Notes: generated by a model not told the origin, from the sequence alone. DNA of 57,500 bases from Prorocentrum cordatum (GCA_963575745.1 CAUYUJ010016685.1:106045-163544), one strand, 5' to 3'; counted from the stretch's first letter, positions 20,467 to 31,509 are shown. Numbers and translations are program-made.

Positions 20467-20672
20467 TTACCAAGAATTCCCAAGATAATGATGACGTTTT
20501 GGGAATCGGGACTGGGAGCGTCGCACTGTGCTAGGCATGCGCAGCACCCCCCGCACCCACCGAAGGGCCTGCGATGGCTCAGGAGAGCAGCTGATTGGAG
20601 GCATCGTGCGGGGGGAGGGCGGACGGCAAGTCCGATGCCATATGCCCCCTGCCTGGCACCGGCTGCCAGGCC

Positions 20673-20753
20673 CAGAAGCCCGCGCACGAGAGGAAGCCGC
20701 TGCCCCAGCGGCCCGACGTGCCGGAGGGCGTCTCCAGAGAGGACCCGCAGTGC
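20673..20753 (+). CDS. zinc-finger exon A3 (linker after finger II)
   Basis: Encodes QKPAHERKPLPQRPDVPEG, then VSREDPQC, closely matching the linker that follows IHEPQC in sets B-E (VQEGVTRADPRC). In the ZC2HC1/ZNF474 family a K-P-L-P-x-R-P segment joins the two finger types, so this is the expected link to the next finger I exon (27,332). CTGCCAGG just upstream is complementary to CCTGGCAG just after exon A2. The end is set at the point where similarity to the other sets stops; the open frame after it is Pro/Ala-rich and unlike any paralogue. Unlike B-E the exon stands alone, without the preceding IHEPQC. Confidence 0.65.
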
Positions 20754-20897
20754 TCCCCCTCGCCGTTTCTCCTTCTCGCCCCTCCCTCCGCCGCCGCCTC
20801 CTGCCGTGGACGCGGCGCGGCCGTGGCGGGGGCCCCCAGCCCCCCCCCCGCGGAGACCAACGCTGCCCCGCGTGCGGCCTTCGTGCGGGCTCTGGCG

Positions 20898-21054
20898 GGC
20901 GAGGTGCAGGAGACGTACTCAAAAATAGTCGAAAATAGTCAGGGGACAATGTTTGTTTTACTATGTTTGAGCATTTTTGGAGTTTGTTTTGAGTGTTTTT
21001 TATTTGTCGTCCAAAATCCCCCTGTAGGGGGAGAGGCCCGACCTAATACCAGAT
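20898..21054. mobile_element. TIR element family A, copy 5, left end decayed
   Basis: Internal part (TACTCAAAAATAGTC, GGGGACAATGTTTG, TTGAGCATTTTTGGAGT) and right end CCTGTAGGGGGAGAGGCCCGACCTAA match the family. The left end is degraded to GGCGGGCGAGGTGCAGGAGA and no target duplication is clear. Confidence 0.65.
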
Positions 21055-22119
21055 GCTGTAGAACATCGGCAATCCAGCAACATCTTCCAAACATTGTTTT
21101 CCGATAGTTTCTGGAATCGCTGAGGTTGCTCATCAAAAACGTTCGCCTCCGTGGCGCCTTTCTTCTTACTCGCGATGCTTGGAAGCACGGTGCTGCCTCC
21201 TCACAAACTTGCCCCCCGACCTCTCCCGAGGTGTGTCCTGCCCAGACTTCGAGGCGAGCCCAGCCAGCCATGGCGACGATCGCCTCCCAGGAGCGCTCTA
21301 AGAGTGACACGTCAGAGAAGTCGTCCTCCTCCCAGTCATCTCCCTCTTCTCCCCAATCCCTCGCGCTGGGTCCCAACCAGGACGGCTCGCGACGAAAAGC
21401 GGTCCCCCGCGGTGCGGTCGAGAAGTCCGTGTGGCCCACGCCACGGAAACAGGGACGGCGTGGGACGGCGGATTGGCGGGCCGGCCCCTCTGCGGCGCGC
21501 CGGGGATCCGAGGGACCAGGTCATTCTCCAGCACATGTTCTGTTCCTTATGGTGCCATACCCACGGGTGGTTTAGACCCACTGGACCCTCTGCCCCCGTG
21601 TGGTTTAGACCCACTGCACCCTCTGCCCCCGTCGCCTCGATCCCAGTCCTTCGCCCGCCCGCAACGTTGGGGGAGTTTGACGGGCTCGGGCCCACGTTTC
21701 CTCACATCCTCAGGTGGGGCCATTGGCTACTGTGATCTGAAGGCCTTCGCCATCTCCGCCAGCCCCCCCCCTCATATCGCTTTCACGGCCACGCTTGATC
21801 GGCGAGCTGGTTGGTTTTCTTGTCGGCTGGCTGGCTGGCTGGCAGCTAGCCCGATTGGCCACTTCTCTAAACTCCTGGGTGGCAGTGGGTTTGGGCTGTT
21901 TGTTGGCTGGCCAGTTCCGCGCGCCCGTAATGATTATTTAGAGATGGTGACCTCGGGAGCGCGCTTCCCCTATAGTTTACCGGGGTTCGCGGCTTCGGGA
22001 GCGGGCGCCACCAGCTATTTTTGTTCGAGGATCCGCAGCCTCGGGTCCAGATCCACATCCTCACGAGACTACGCGGGGAGAGGGGGAGCGAAAAGCGCCC
22101 CTTGAATATTCCCAAATTC
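21055..22119. other. no gene seen
   Basis: A short direct duplication near 21568-21625 (GTGGTTTAGACCCACTG..CCCTCTGCCCCCGT, twice) is the only structure noted. Confidence 0.45.
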
Positions 22120-22412
22120 TTCACGCTTCGCGTACCCCCACCAGCGACAATGACAGCTGGGTTCGCAAATTATCTGGCTCTGTGCCCCAGTCAGCCCGAT
22201 TGACACGCCCTCTGGACTTTTCCCTGCGGGCCGCAGATCAAACAAATATCCCCACCAGCTGTCGAGTTTGACCCGCTCGCTGGAATCGTCCTTAGAGCCG
22301 CAGATAAAAAACAAGTATCCCCACCAGCTCCGTGCCGCATCCCGGACGCTGCTTCCGCTCCCTGACCTTTGCCTTGGAGCCGCCGACCAATAAAACATAT
22401 CCCCACCAGAGG
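22120..22412 (-). repeat. GTATCCCCACCAG motif cluster 1
   Basis: Four copies of TATCCCCACCAG, three of them preceded by an A-run (near 22131, 22247, 22316, 22396). On the minus strand they read CTGGTGGGGATA followed by a T-run. Cluster 2 is at 24.47-24.78 kb. Confidence 0.75.
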
Positions 22413-22414
22413 GT

Positions 22415-22779
22415 ATGACGCCCACAAGATGGACAGCAACCTGAGGCTCAACGTCCACTGGCCGTCGGTCAAGGACAAGTACATGAAGCTCCTCCAGCGC
22501 GAGCCCAAAACCCACCCACAACGCGGTCCCTCCAGCAGCAGTGGACCCGCCCCGTGGACAGGAGAAGGCAGAGCAGCCGCGGTGACACCCACGCGTGACC
22601 GGGGCAGGTGCCATTGGCTCCGCTACCCCCTCCCGCTGGCAGGAATGGCAGGGATGGGATTCCTGGAGCCACCAGAAAGCACCGTGGACAGAAACAGATT
22701 GGAAAGGAAAAGGAAAACGTACTCCCCCAGAGGAGTCGATCCGTACACTGACAAACGTGCACGATGGTGGGACTGAGAG
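22415..22779 (+). other. coding-like fragment, unrecognised
   Basis: Two stretches look more like protein than the surroundings: YDAHKMDSNLRLNVHWPSVK and on to DKYMKLLQREPKTHPQR (22417-22535, one frame), and WQEWQGWDSWSHQ then WTETDWKGKGKRTPPEES (about 22630-22735, another frame). I do not recognise the family. They could be remains of a retroelement or short exons. They follow motif cluster 1 directly. Confidence 0.3.
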
Positions 22780-24469
22780 GACTAACGCGCTCCGGGGTTC
22801 CAATCCCAGAATGGCCCAGCCACGTGCACACCGACACCCACCGCCTTCCGTGAATCTCCCCTCCTCGCTGCACGCACCTCACCCCGCCGGGGTTCGTTTC
22901 ACCTTGCAGCGCCTGGCCTCGGCCATCATACCTTGGGGCAACTCCCGCTGGGGCGGAGGTCTCCCCACATCTCACCCCCCTAGCGCTGCATAGCTAGACA
23001 GCCCACACTGGAAACGTGGATCACCTGGACCCCCCGGTCCCTCTGCAGGGGGGGTCCTGCTTGCAGGACTACCAGCCAGGAGCGCCTGCCTTGCTGTCCC
23101 GCAGTGACAGCCGCTCTAGCTTGGTGACAAGGGGCGGCCGTAGACGCACCCCCCCCCAGCGCACCTCCCTTTGCTATCTATCTGACAGCCGCCTGCTACC
23201 GGTAGCAGGGATGGTCGTCTGGAGTAGTCGCCCCCCTGCACGCCACTCAGCCGGTACTTTGACGGTCCGCAGCTCCAGCTGCATTCAGGATTTTGCTCAT
23301 ATAACCCCCCATGTGCCGCTGTCGACGCTGGCACACTCCAGCTTGGGCCGCGTCGCCGTTGTCCTGCCCCCCCCCAGTCTTTCTATATGTCATTCGCGGC
23401 GGCTAGCTGCACCCCCCCCACACGCGTCGGCGCTCTCAGTGTGCAACTGCTATCAAGTGGACCCTGCGACGGTCAGCTACACCCCCCCCTTCCTACAGCA
23501 GGGAGCAGGCCGAGGAGCGGAGACCAGACACGGTGGCTAGCGGCGCTGATGCGCAGCCGGTCGTACACCCTCCACTTCGCTCTGGGGCGCGCCCGCGTCG
23601 GCTGCCGTGGCCCACTGGGGACCTGGCTGGCGGGCTGCTCGGAGGATCTTCCCACAGTCGCTACATTCACATGCAGCTGGCATGGGTGGGCCTATTCGCA
23701 GCAGACTGTCATGGTGGTTCTCGGAGGTCCCGACCGACATCGCGAGGCACTGTGCCGGATGCTTCGTGAGAGACGCCGCCCGCTCTTGCGTACACCCCTT
23801 TTTCGCATCGTCGCACCTTTCGGCTTTTTCCGCAGGTGCTGATTCGATGCGTCGGCTGCCGCCGGCCCTCGTCATGTTGGCGGTTTGATGGCTGCGCGCT
23901 GAGTGGTTCAGCCTTCAGTGCCGTCGGCCTTCGTTTTCCCCGCCTGCTGCTCGTTACTTGGGCTCGTGCTTCGTCTGTCAGTTCGGAATTCGTTCGGGCT
24001 TGGCCCCGCTTGCAGACAGCCCCCCGGCTATTTCCAGGCGCCGGTCTGCGCGCCGCCAGCCCCGCGTTCCCACTGGCTTGCAGTCTTTGTCTTGGGCTTG
24101 GAGTCTGGCGTCTTACTGGCGACTCACTCCTTTGTCCACTCCGCCCTCCTTTGCAGCTGTCGCCCTTCAGGCTGGTTTCGCAGGCGCTTCTTCACCAGGC
24201 GTCAGTGGCCACGTCTGCGGCATTTCGCGCGTCAGGGGTGAGCCCTGCCTGTGCGATTCTTGGCACTGTTGCATGTTCCTACCCGGCTCAGGGTGGCAGT
24301 GTTCCGTGTCTTGGGCGCCGCCATTAGTTTGCAGCGCTTGTTTAGGCTCTCCTTCGAATTCTGAGCATTTTGTTCAGTTCGCGTGCATCAACACTGTCTG
24401 TGCAATTCTTCTTGTGCCGCTCTCCCGGACATTACTGTTGCCGCCAGACCGTAGTCGAGTGGCCGCCGA
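22780..24469. other. no gene seen
   Basis: C-run-rich stretches such as GCTGCACCCCCCCC and CAGCTACACCCCCCCC recur at 23.0-23.5 kb. No supported gene. Confidence 0.4.
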
Positions 24470-24780
24470 CCAAAAAAGCGTATCCCCACCAGTGTTTCCG
24501 TGCCCTGGACAGTTTCTGACGCCGCCTGCGCTCTTCGCTCGCGGCCGCGACCGAAAAAAGTATCCCCACCAGTGCTTACTTGCCGGTCGCCACCGGGATT
24601 TCCAACGCCACCAGGTTTGGGAGCATCGGTTCTGGCTCTCCTTCTGAGTGGCTGCCCGCTCGCTCGCTTCGCTTGTTTTTCTTTTCCTGCTGCCTAGTCG
24701 CGGCCCAACTAGTGTTCGGACGGCTTTCGACCCGCCTCGCGAGCCTGTTGACCAACAAAACGTATCCCCACCAACTTTGC
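24470..24780 (-). repeat. GTATCCCCACCAG motif cluster 2
   Basis: Three copies (near 24480, 24560, 24765), two of them ending CGTATCCCCACCA, each preceded by an A-rich run and a GACC. Same orientation as cluster 1, 2 kb away. Confidence 0.75.
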
Positions 24781-25284
24781 CCCCCGGGCAAGACGACAGC
24801 GCAGACTCGGCGGGCCCCCCTGCGAACCCCGCCGGCGGAGCGCAGCCGCGGGCCCCAGTGACCCCGGCACGCAGGGTCTGCGCAACCTTGAGCGCCCCCG
24901 CAGGTGGTAGCGCCGCCCAGGAGGAGCCCGCCGAGTCCGTCACCGACACCGCCCCCGCTGAGGGACCCGAAGACGCCCCCGCCAGCGCCGCGCCGCCGGT
25001 CGGTCGTCGAGTTCAGCCCGACCTCCATCCCCGCCCCAGCACGAGCGGGAGGCGACGCCGCTCCAACCCACCCAGCGGACACTCAGTCCGGCAGCCCAGC
25101 TTCGCCCGCCGCCGCGTCTAGCGCGGTCGACCCCCTCAACATCGGAGGCGATGGGGGTGCCGACGCCCCCCACCAAGCACCAGGGCCCCCTCTCCCGCGC
25201 CCGGCGTTCCTCCCCGAGGGTGCCGCGGCCAGGGCGAGGCCGCCGCGCGTGACAAGGACAACCGCGGAGGCCTAGGAGACACTT

Positions 25285-25809
25285 GCCGCGCTGGGAGAGC
25301 CCTCAGGCACAGCGGCACCGGCCGTGAGGCCAACAACCGCGAGAGGAGGGGCTGGACCGACTGGAATGACGGGGGCGACTCCGCCCACCGCGGGCCGTCC
25401 CAGGGCACCGCGCGGACCCAACGACCGCACGCTGGAGGCTGGATCGTCTCAGGGCCCAGCACGACCCCCCCGAGCGGCCTGGCCGACCCGGACACTGGCT
25501 GGTACATGTACAAGGCCCCCCTGAATGAGGTCGCGCTTTACCCCTCTGGCAGCGAGAACAGCGCCGCCGTGGTGAACCGCCTCCAGAGAGAGTTCGGGGA
25601 GCACTTCAGCGGAATCTGGCACCAGTGACGCAATGGGCCCCCTCCCCCAGGAAAAAAACGCCTGCGCAGATCCCTTCAGACAGGACTCCAATTCCCGCGA
25701 GGACTTCTTCCGGGAATGGCGCCGTCACGACCACAGCCCGCTGGCCATGGACAGGGCCAACAGCCTCGGAGTCAATTGGCCGGTCACCCGCGAGAAGTTT
25801 ACCACCTGA
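25285..25809 (+). pseudogene. coding-like region, unrecognised, frame-broken
   Basis: One frame reads RRGWTDWNDGGDSAHRGPSQ, then GLADPDTGWYMYKAPLNEV and NSAAVVNRLQREFGEHFSG before TGA at 25624-25626. The next frame, open across the junction, reads QEKNACADPFRQDSNSRED, FFREWRRHDHSPLAMDRAN and SLGVNWPVTREKFTT to TGA at 25807-25809. Charged and aromatic residues are mixed as in real protein, unlike the Pro/Arg/Gly frames nearby. A +1 shift near 25,590-25,600 joins the two parts. Upstream, 24.8-25.28 kb has acidic/Pro-Ala-rich open frames that might be its N-terminal part. I cannot name the family; a retroelement protein or a small-exon gene are both possible. Confidence 0.4.
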
Positions 25810-26322
25810 GGGGGGGGGGGGCATGGCGGCTCACACAAGGGCCAGGGGCTAGGGGAAGGACGACCGTGCAGCCAGTGCGACCTGGCACCGTGACCAGGGC
25901 TCCTCCAGCCGCGCCTCGAGCAGCCGCCGACCTTGGGAGCATCGGTAAGCTCCCTCCGCCGGGGCCTGGGCCCCCCCCACCGCCAGCGTGCACCCACCGC
26001 AGCCGACCCCTCCGTCTGGGGTCTACACCAGACCTCTTGGCAGTCGACGCCGCGGCTCGCCCACCCCGGGACCTGCACCCCTGCTGCCGCGCCACCCGGG
26101 ATTCGGGCGTCACCGCTGCAGACCCCGCTCCCGCTCTCAGGTCCTGAGCTGCGGGGCCACGGTTGGCCGCGGCCCCTGCCCCGCTCCTAGCTCGCGACTA
26201 GGAGCAGCAGCGCAGCGGTTCTGGCACGCACCACCGTGGGGTGCGCGCCCACTCCCCGGAGACCCCCCCCGGACCCCCTGGGTGCCCCATTTGCTTTTGT
26301 GAATCAGAGGGTATAGCAACTA
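25810..26322. other. no gene seen
   Basis: GC-rich, Pro/Arg-biased in all frames. Nothing recognisable. Confidence 0.4.
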
Positions 26323-26490
26323 ATGCTACGTGTAAATCGGGCGCGCCCCTCTACCGCAGGAATATTCAAACATAATCCAATAAAAGTGGTATGGGCACGA
26401 TGTTTTTTGTATGTTTGCTTATTGCTTGACTAGTGAAATCTGTTGTTCCAAAATCCGCCCGTAGGAGGACATGCACGACCGAATGCTGCA
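26323..26490. mobile_element. TIR element family A, copy 6
   Basis: Element 26331-26482: TGTAAATCGGGCGCGCCCCT to CGTAGGAGGACATGCACGACC. Flanks ATGCTACG and ATGCTGCA match at 6 of 8 positions. The ends are more diverged than in copies 1, 3, 4 and 7. Confidence 0.75.
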
Positions 26491-27331
26491 CTCGCTTGCT
26501 GGACTTCTTGAAAGACGATTGGTTTCTTGAGGATGTCGCGGTTTCCGCTCAATCCTCTTTTCCGTTGCCCTACGAATCGAGCGCAAGCACATTAGTTTCG
26601 TTGGAGGTTTCTTCGCCCTCGTGCTGCCATCAGGCTAAGGCTTCGGTACTTGTTTGGTAGGTTTCTGGATACCCCCACAGCTCCATTCAATTCTTTGTGC
26701 GCGTCTTCGCAGAGCTTACGTCGCATACTATTGATTGTTGCGTCGGGCGTCCTCGCAGAGATCAGAGTCGTCTGGGACAGCTGCGCTGCATGCATTCTTG
26801 GAGGGGCTCGGCAGATCTCGGCAGGATCCTGTGCACGATCGCAAATTATATTGCCACGTCCGTACCCATTCCCGCGCGAAAGACGCATGCGCCATGGAGG
26901 TGCGCTCGGAAACGAAGCCGCGCTCGAACCCCAAAAGCGCCGGGTCAAGCCACAATGTCTACGGAGTCCAGCCAGGTTGTGAGGGCGTCTCGCGAAACGC
27001 AGTTTTAGCACCCCTGACCCTTCTCCTTTCAGAGCCCTACAACAGGCGAAGCACTACAGCAGGCGAAGCACTTGGCCGCTACAAGGGGGAGCTGCCAGGT
27101 AACGCTCAGTCACCACAGGCTGAGATTCTTGCACTCAGGCACCCTCAGCGGGAAGGGCCAGAACATGAGATGCACATTTGGGAATCCCCGCGTCGAATAA
27201 TGATGTTGCAGATAAGAGTGAGATGGCGGGCACGGGGGGGGTCGCGGGGGGGTCGCGGGGTGGCTCGCGGGGTGGGTCGCGGGGTTGTTCGCGGGGTGGG
27301 TCGGAGGGTGGTTGCGGGGTGGCCCGCCCAG

Positions 27332-27624
27332 GAGTACAACGACGCAGCCAAGGACGCGTACGAGGCGAAGGTGATGGCGCACTGCCCAGGCTGCGGTCGC
27401 AGCTTCAAGGACGAGGCGACCCTGGCCAGGCACGCCAAGGCGTGCACGGGCAAGGGAGCCGCTGGAGCGCTGCAGGCGGCCCCGGCGGCCGAGGAACGGG
27501 CGAGGGAGGCCGTCGCAGCCGACCGCGGCCGCACGGGTGCCAGGAGTCCGGCCCCTCCGCCCGCTGCTCCGCGCACGGTGGTGTGCTACATCTGCGGGCG
27601 AGAGTTCGGCACGTCCTCCATTCC
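27332..27624 (+). CDS. zinc-finger exon B1 (finger I and first half of finger II)
   Basis: Starts after a CCGCCCAG acceptor. Encodes EYNDAAKDAYEAKVMAH, then finger I, C-P-G-C-x12-H-A-K-A-C (C-x2-C-x12-H-x3-C), a roughly 40-residue Ala/Arg linker, and PRTVVCYICGREFGTSSIP, the first half of finger II. The order, the YN-A-YE lead-in and the two finger types are those of the ZC2HC1/ZNF474 zinc-binding family; exact function in protists is not known to me. The exon ends at ATTCC because the missing His/Cys half appears 240 bp on; reading through would put over 70 residues inside the finger. CCGGGCCGGCC begins directly after the exon and pairs with CCGGCCCGG before exon B2. No GT donor lies there. 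Confidence 0.8.
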
Positions 27625-27865
27625 GGGCCGGCCGAGGCGGGCCGCGCTCGCCAGGGCCGGCGGGGCCCGCCGCACGAGGCCCACGGGTGCCAGGGAAGGC
27701 GTTCGAGAGTTCTTGGGGGGGGCATCGGGTCGCCACCCCCTTCGTCTCGGGCCCTCTCCCCCTCTCTTGGAGTGTGAGAAAACCCTCGGCTCGCAGATGC
27801 CAGACCCCACGCGAGAAAACCCTCCGCCGGCGACGGCTCGCGGACCGGCCGGACCGGCCCGGCCC

Positions 27866-27997
27866 TTCGGCATCCACGAGCCACAGTGCGCCAAGAAGTT
27901 TGTGGAGACAGAGGCGCAGAAGCCCGCGCACGAGCGGAAGCCGCTGCCGCAGCGGCCCGACGTGCAAGAGGGCGTCACCAGAGCGGACCCGCGGTGC
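27866..27997 (+). CDS. zinc-finger exon B2 (second half of finger II and linker)
   Basis: Encodes FGIHEPQCAKKFVETEAQK, then PAHERKPLPQRPDVQEGV and TRADPRC. It supplies the His and last Cys of finger II and the K-P-L-P-Q-R-P linker to the next finger I. Joined to B1 it gives C-x2-C-x12-H-x3-C, the same spacing as finger I. B2 happens to lie in the same frame as B1 because of a 10-bp insertion, so the region can be read through without a stop, but the sister copies C and D lack the insertion and are out of frame, which shows the middle is not coding. No AG precedes the exon; CCGGCCCGG, complementary to the other intron end, does. The 3' end is set where similarity among sets ends. Confidence 0.8.
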
Positions 27998-28019
27998 CGA
28001 ATGAGGGGGTCGGAAGGAT

Positions 28020-28480
28020 TCTGTCGATGCCGGGCATCTGGGGGGCCTCGTCGGGGCCTCTTGGGGGCCTTGGGGCCACCCTTGGGAGCCTCGGGGGCCA
28101 TCTTGGGGCCAAAACGTGTGTAAAATCAGTGATGTGGGTCTTCTCCCCAAGGCCTCTGGATGCGTCTGGGGTGACTCTGGGGGGCCCATGGGGGCCTCTT
28201 GGGGGTCTCCGCAGAGCATCTTGGGGGCCTCTTGGGATGTCTTGGGGCCTGGGCACCTCTTCGGGCCATCTGGGGGAACCCTTGGGGCCTTCTGGGCACC
28301 TCTTGGGGCAGTCTTGGGGAACCCGTGGGAGCCTCAGAGGCCATCTTTGGGCCAGCTTTGAGAAGATCGATCAAAGGAAGCGGGCGTCTTCGTTAGGCAC
28401 CGTCTTGGGGCACAATTGGGAGCCTCGGGGGCCATCTTGGAGGAGATCGGCCAAAGGAGGGGATGGGGCTCCCCACTTAG
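28020..28480 (+). repeat. GGCCTCTTGGG repeat block in unit 1
   Basis: Degenerate CCTCTTGGGGGCC and CCATCTTGGGG tandem words lying in the inferred intron between set B and set C. The copy in unit 2 is at 30.10-30.56 kb. Confidence 0.7.
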
Positions 28481-29425
28481 GTTTCCCTTCCAAGAGGCAA
28501 ACACGTTGCAAAAACCTAAGTAGAATCAATGATTTTGGCTTCGCGCCGAGACAGGCCATCTTGTGCGCTCCAACCCCTCGCGAAACGCTCCCTCCACAAG
28601 GAGGAGGGGGTAGAGGGCGGGATGAACCCTCCCCGAAGGGTAATTAAGAGGGAAGGTGGACGAGGAAACTCACCTGTAGGCGCTTGGGCGTGTTGGAATG
28701 GGCCTGCTTGAGCCGCTGCGAGCCTCGTGTCGGGCGCGCTCACTGCCCGCAGTGATTGGACGGGCTCGGCCAGACGGTGGGGGCACCTTAGGCGAAACGC
28801 TGGTCTGACACCCCTGATTCCTCTCCTGTCAGAGCCCTATGTGGGATCACCGCGATGTAGCAGGCATAGCCTGTAGCACTTGGGCGCTCCAAGGGGGAGC
28901 CACCAGGGAGCGCTCCGTCGCCACAGGGGAGGGACGACTCCTCTCACTCAGGCACCCTCAGCAGGGAGGGCCAGGAAGCGAGATGCACGTATGGGGATCT
29001 CCGCGTCCACAAGGGAGAACCCTCAGTTTGCCACCTCCTCGACCCCCCAGTCCCTCTTGCCTTGAGGCACCCTCAGCGGGAAGGGCCAGGAAATGAGATG
29101 CACACGTGGGAATCCCCGCGCCGAATAATGCTGTTGCGGATCAGGGTGAGATGGCAGGCGCGGGGTGGGTCGGGGGGGGGGTCGCGGGGGGAGTCGCGGG
29201 GGGGGGGGTTGCGGCTGGATCGCGGAGTGGGCCGCGGGGTGGTCGTCGCGGGGTGGGTCGCTGGGTGGGTCGGGTCGCGGGCGAGGACGACGAGAACAGC
29301 AACGCAACAACGATCCGCACCGCGGAACCCCACTTCAGCCACGCCCTCCCGGGACAGTGAACGACCGCTCGGCGCCCTCACTCCAAGAAAGCCTCTGTTG
29401 CCCCGGTCCCTCGTGGCCCGCCCAG
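28481..29425. other. inferred intron between sets B and C
   Basis: Holds GAGGCACCCTCAGC.GGGA.GGGCCAGGAA twice (near 28952 and 29062) and a G-rich GGGTCGCGGG tract at 29.16-29.28 kb. Repeated in unit 2 (30,565-31,509). No gene seen. Confidence 0.5.
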
Positions 29426-29718
29426 GAGTACAACGACGCAGCCAAGGACGCGTACGAGGCGAAGGTGATGGCGCACTGCCCAGGCTGCGGTCGCAGCTTC
29501 AAGGACGAGGCGACCCTGGCCAGGCACGCCAAGGCGTGCACGGGCAAGGGAGCCGCTGGAGCGCTGCAGGCGGCCCCGGCGGCCGAGGAACGAGCGAGGG
29601 AGGCCGTCGCAGCCGACCGCGGCCGCACGGGTGCCAGGAGTCCGGCCCCTCCGCCCGCTGCTCCGCGCACGGTGGTGTGCTACATCTGCGGGCGAGAGTT
29701 CGGCACGTCCTCCATTCC
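29426..29718 (+). CDS. zinc-finger exon C1
   Basis: Nearly identical copy of exon B1: EYNDAAKDAYEAK lead-in, finger I (CPGC...HAKAC), Ala/Arg linker and PRTVVCYICGREFGTSSIP. CAG acceptor at 29,423-29,425. It ends at ATTCC, followed by CCGGGCCGGCC. The upstream intron differs from that of B1 by an extra 130 bp or so (GGGTCGCGGGCGAGGACG to CCTCGTGG), so unit 1 is the older or rearranged member. Confidence 0.8.
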
Positions 29719-29949
29719 GGGCCGGCCGAGGCGGGCCGCGCTCGCCAGGGCCGGCGGGGCCCGCCGCACGAGGCCCACGGGTGCCAGGGAAGGCGTTCGA
29801 GAGTTCTTGGGGGGGGCATCGGGTCGCCACCCCCTTCGTCTCGGGCCCTCTCCCCCTCTCTTGGAGTGTGGCTCGGCCAGATGCCAGACCCCACGCGAGA
29901 AAACCCTCCGCCGGCGACGGCTCGCGGACCGGCCGGACCGGCCCGGCCC

Positions 29950-30081
29950 TTCGGCATCCACGAGCCACAGTGCGCCAAGAAGTTTGTGGAGACAGAGGCG
30001 CAGAAGCCCGCGCACGAGCGGAAGCCGCTGCCGCAGCGGCCCGACGTGCAAGAGGGCGTCACCAGAGCGGACCCGCGGTGC
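29950..30081 (+). CDS. zinc-finger exon C2
   Basis: Same product as B2 (FGIHEPQCAKKF...KPLPQRPD...DPRC). It lies in a different frame from C1, because the intron (29,719-29,949) lacks the 10 bp present in unit 1. This is direct evidence that removal of the intron is needed for a complete finger II. CCGGCCCGG precedes it as in unit 1. Confidence 0.8.
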
Positions 30082-30103
30082 CGAATGAGGGGGTCGGAAG
30101 GAT

Positions 30104-30565
30104 TCTGTCGATGCCGGGCATCTGGGGGGCCTCTTCGGGGCCTCTTGGAGGCCTTGGGGCCACCCTTGGGAGCCTCGGGGGCCATCTTGGGGCCAAAACG
30201 TGTGTAAAATCAGTGATGTGGGTCTTCTCCCCAAGGCCTCTGGATGCGTCTGGGGTGACTCTGGGGGGCCCATGGGGGCCTCTTGGGGGTCTCCGCAGAG
30301 CATCTTGGGGGCCTCTTGGGATGTCTTGGGGCCTGGGCACCTCTTCGGGCCATCTGGGGGAACCCTTGGGGCCTTCTGGGCACCTCTTGGGGCAGTCTTG
30401 GGGAACCCGTGGGAGCCTCAGAGGCCATCTTTGGGCCAGCTTTGAGAAGATCGATCAAAGGAAGCGGGCGTCTTCGTTAGGCACCGTCTTGGGGCACAAT
30501 TGGGAGCCTCGGGGGCCATCTTGGAGGAGATCGGCCAAAGGAGGGGATGGGGCTCCCCACTTAGG
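30104..30565 (+). repeat. GGCCTCTTGGG repeat block in unit 2
   Basis: Copy of 28.02-28.48 kb at 2,084 bp distance, with very few differences. Confidence 0.7.
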
Positions 30566-31509
30566 TTTCCCTTCCAAGAGGCAAACACGTTGCAAAAACC
30601 TAAGTAGAATCAATGATTTTGGCTTCGCGCCGAGACAGGCCATCTTGTGCGCTCCAACCCCTCGCGAAACGCTCCCTCCACAAGGAGGAGGGGGTAGAGG
30701 GCGGGATGAACCCTCCCCGAAGGGTAATTAAGAGGGAAGGTGGACGAGGAAACTCACCTGTAGGCGCTTGGGCGTGTTGGAATGGGCCTGCTTGAGCCGC
30801 TGCGAGCCTCGTGTCGGGCGCGCTCACTGCCCGCAGTGATTGGACGGGCTCGGCCAGACGGTGGGGGCACCTTAGGCGAAACGCTGGTCTGACACCCCTG
30901 ATTCCTCTCCTGTCAGAGCCCTATGTGGGATCACCGCGATGTAGCAGGCATAGCCTGTAGCACTTGGGCGCTCCAAGGGGGAGCCACCAGGGAGCGCTCC
31001 GTCGCCACAGGGGAGGGACGACTCCTCTCACTCAGGCACCCTCAGCAGGGAGGGCCAGGAAGCGAGATGCACGTATGGGGATCTCCGCGTCCACAAGGGA
31101 GAACCCTCAGTTTGCCACCTCCTCGACCCCCCAGTCCCTCTTGCCTTGAGGCACCCTCAGCGGGAAGGGCCAGGAAATGAGATGCACACGTGGGAATCCC
31201 CGCGCCGAATAATGCTGTTGCGGATCAGGGTGAGATGGCAGGCGCGGGGTGGGTCGGGGGGGGGGTCGCGGGGGGAGTCGCGGGGGGGGGGGTTGCGGCT
31301 GGATCGCGGAGTGGGCCGCGGGGTGGTCGTCGCGGGGTGGGTCGCTGGGTGGGTCGGGTCGCGGGCGAGGACGACGAGAACAGCAACGCAACAACGATCC
31401 GCACCGCGGAACCCCACTTCAGCCACGCCCTCCCGGGACAGTGAACGACCGCTCGGCGCCCTCACTCCAAGAAAGCCTCTGTTGCCCCGGTCCCTCGTGG
31501 CCCGCCCAG

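Noticed and set aside
20105-20534. Glu-rich or Leu-rich proteins in GGA tracts (also 4.9, 53.9-54.6 kb)
   Set aside because: Simple-sequence artefacts.
27332-28123. One uninterrupted frame through B1, the intron and B2 in unit 1
   Set aside because: The frame is kept only by a 10-bp insertion absent from units 2 and 3, and reading through would place more than 70 residues within a zinc finger.
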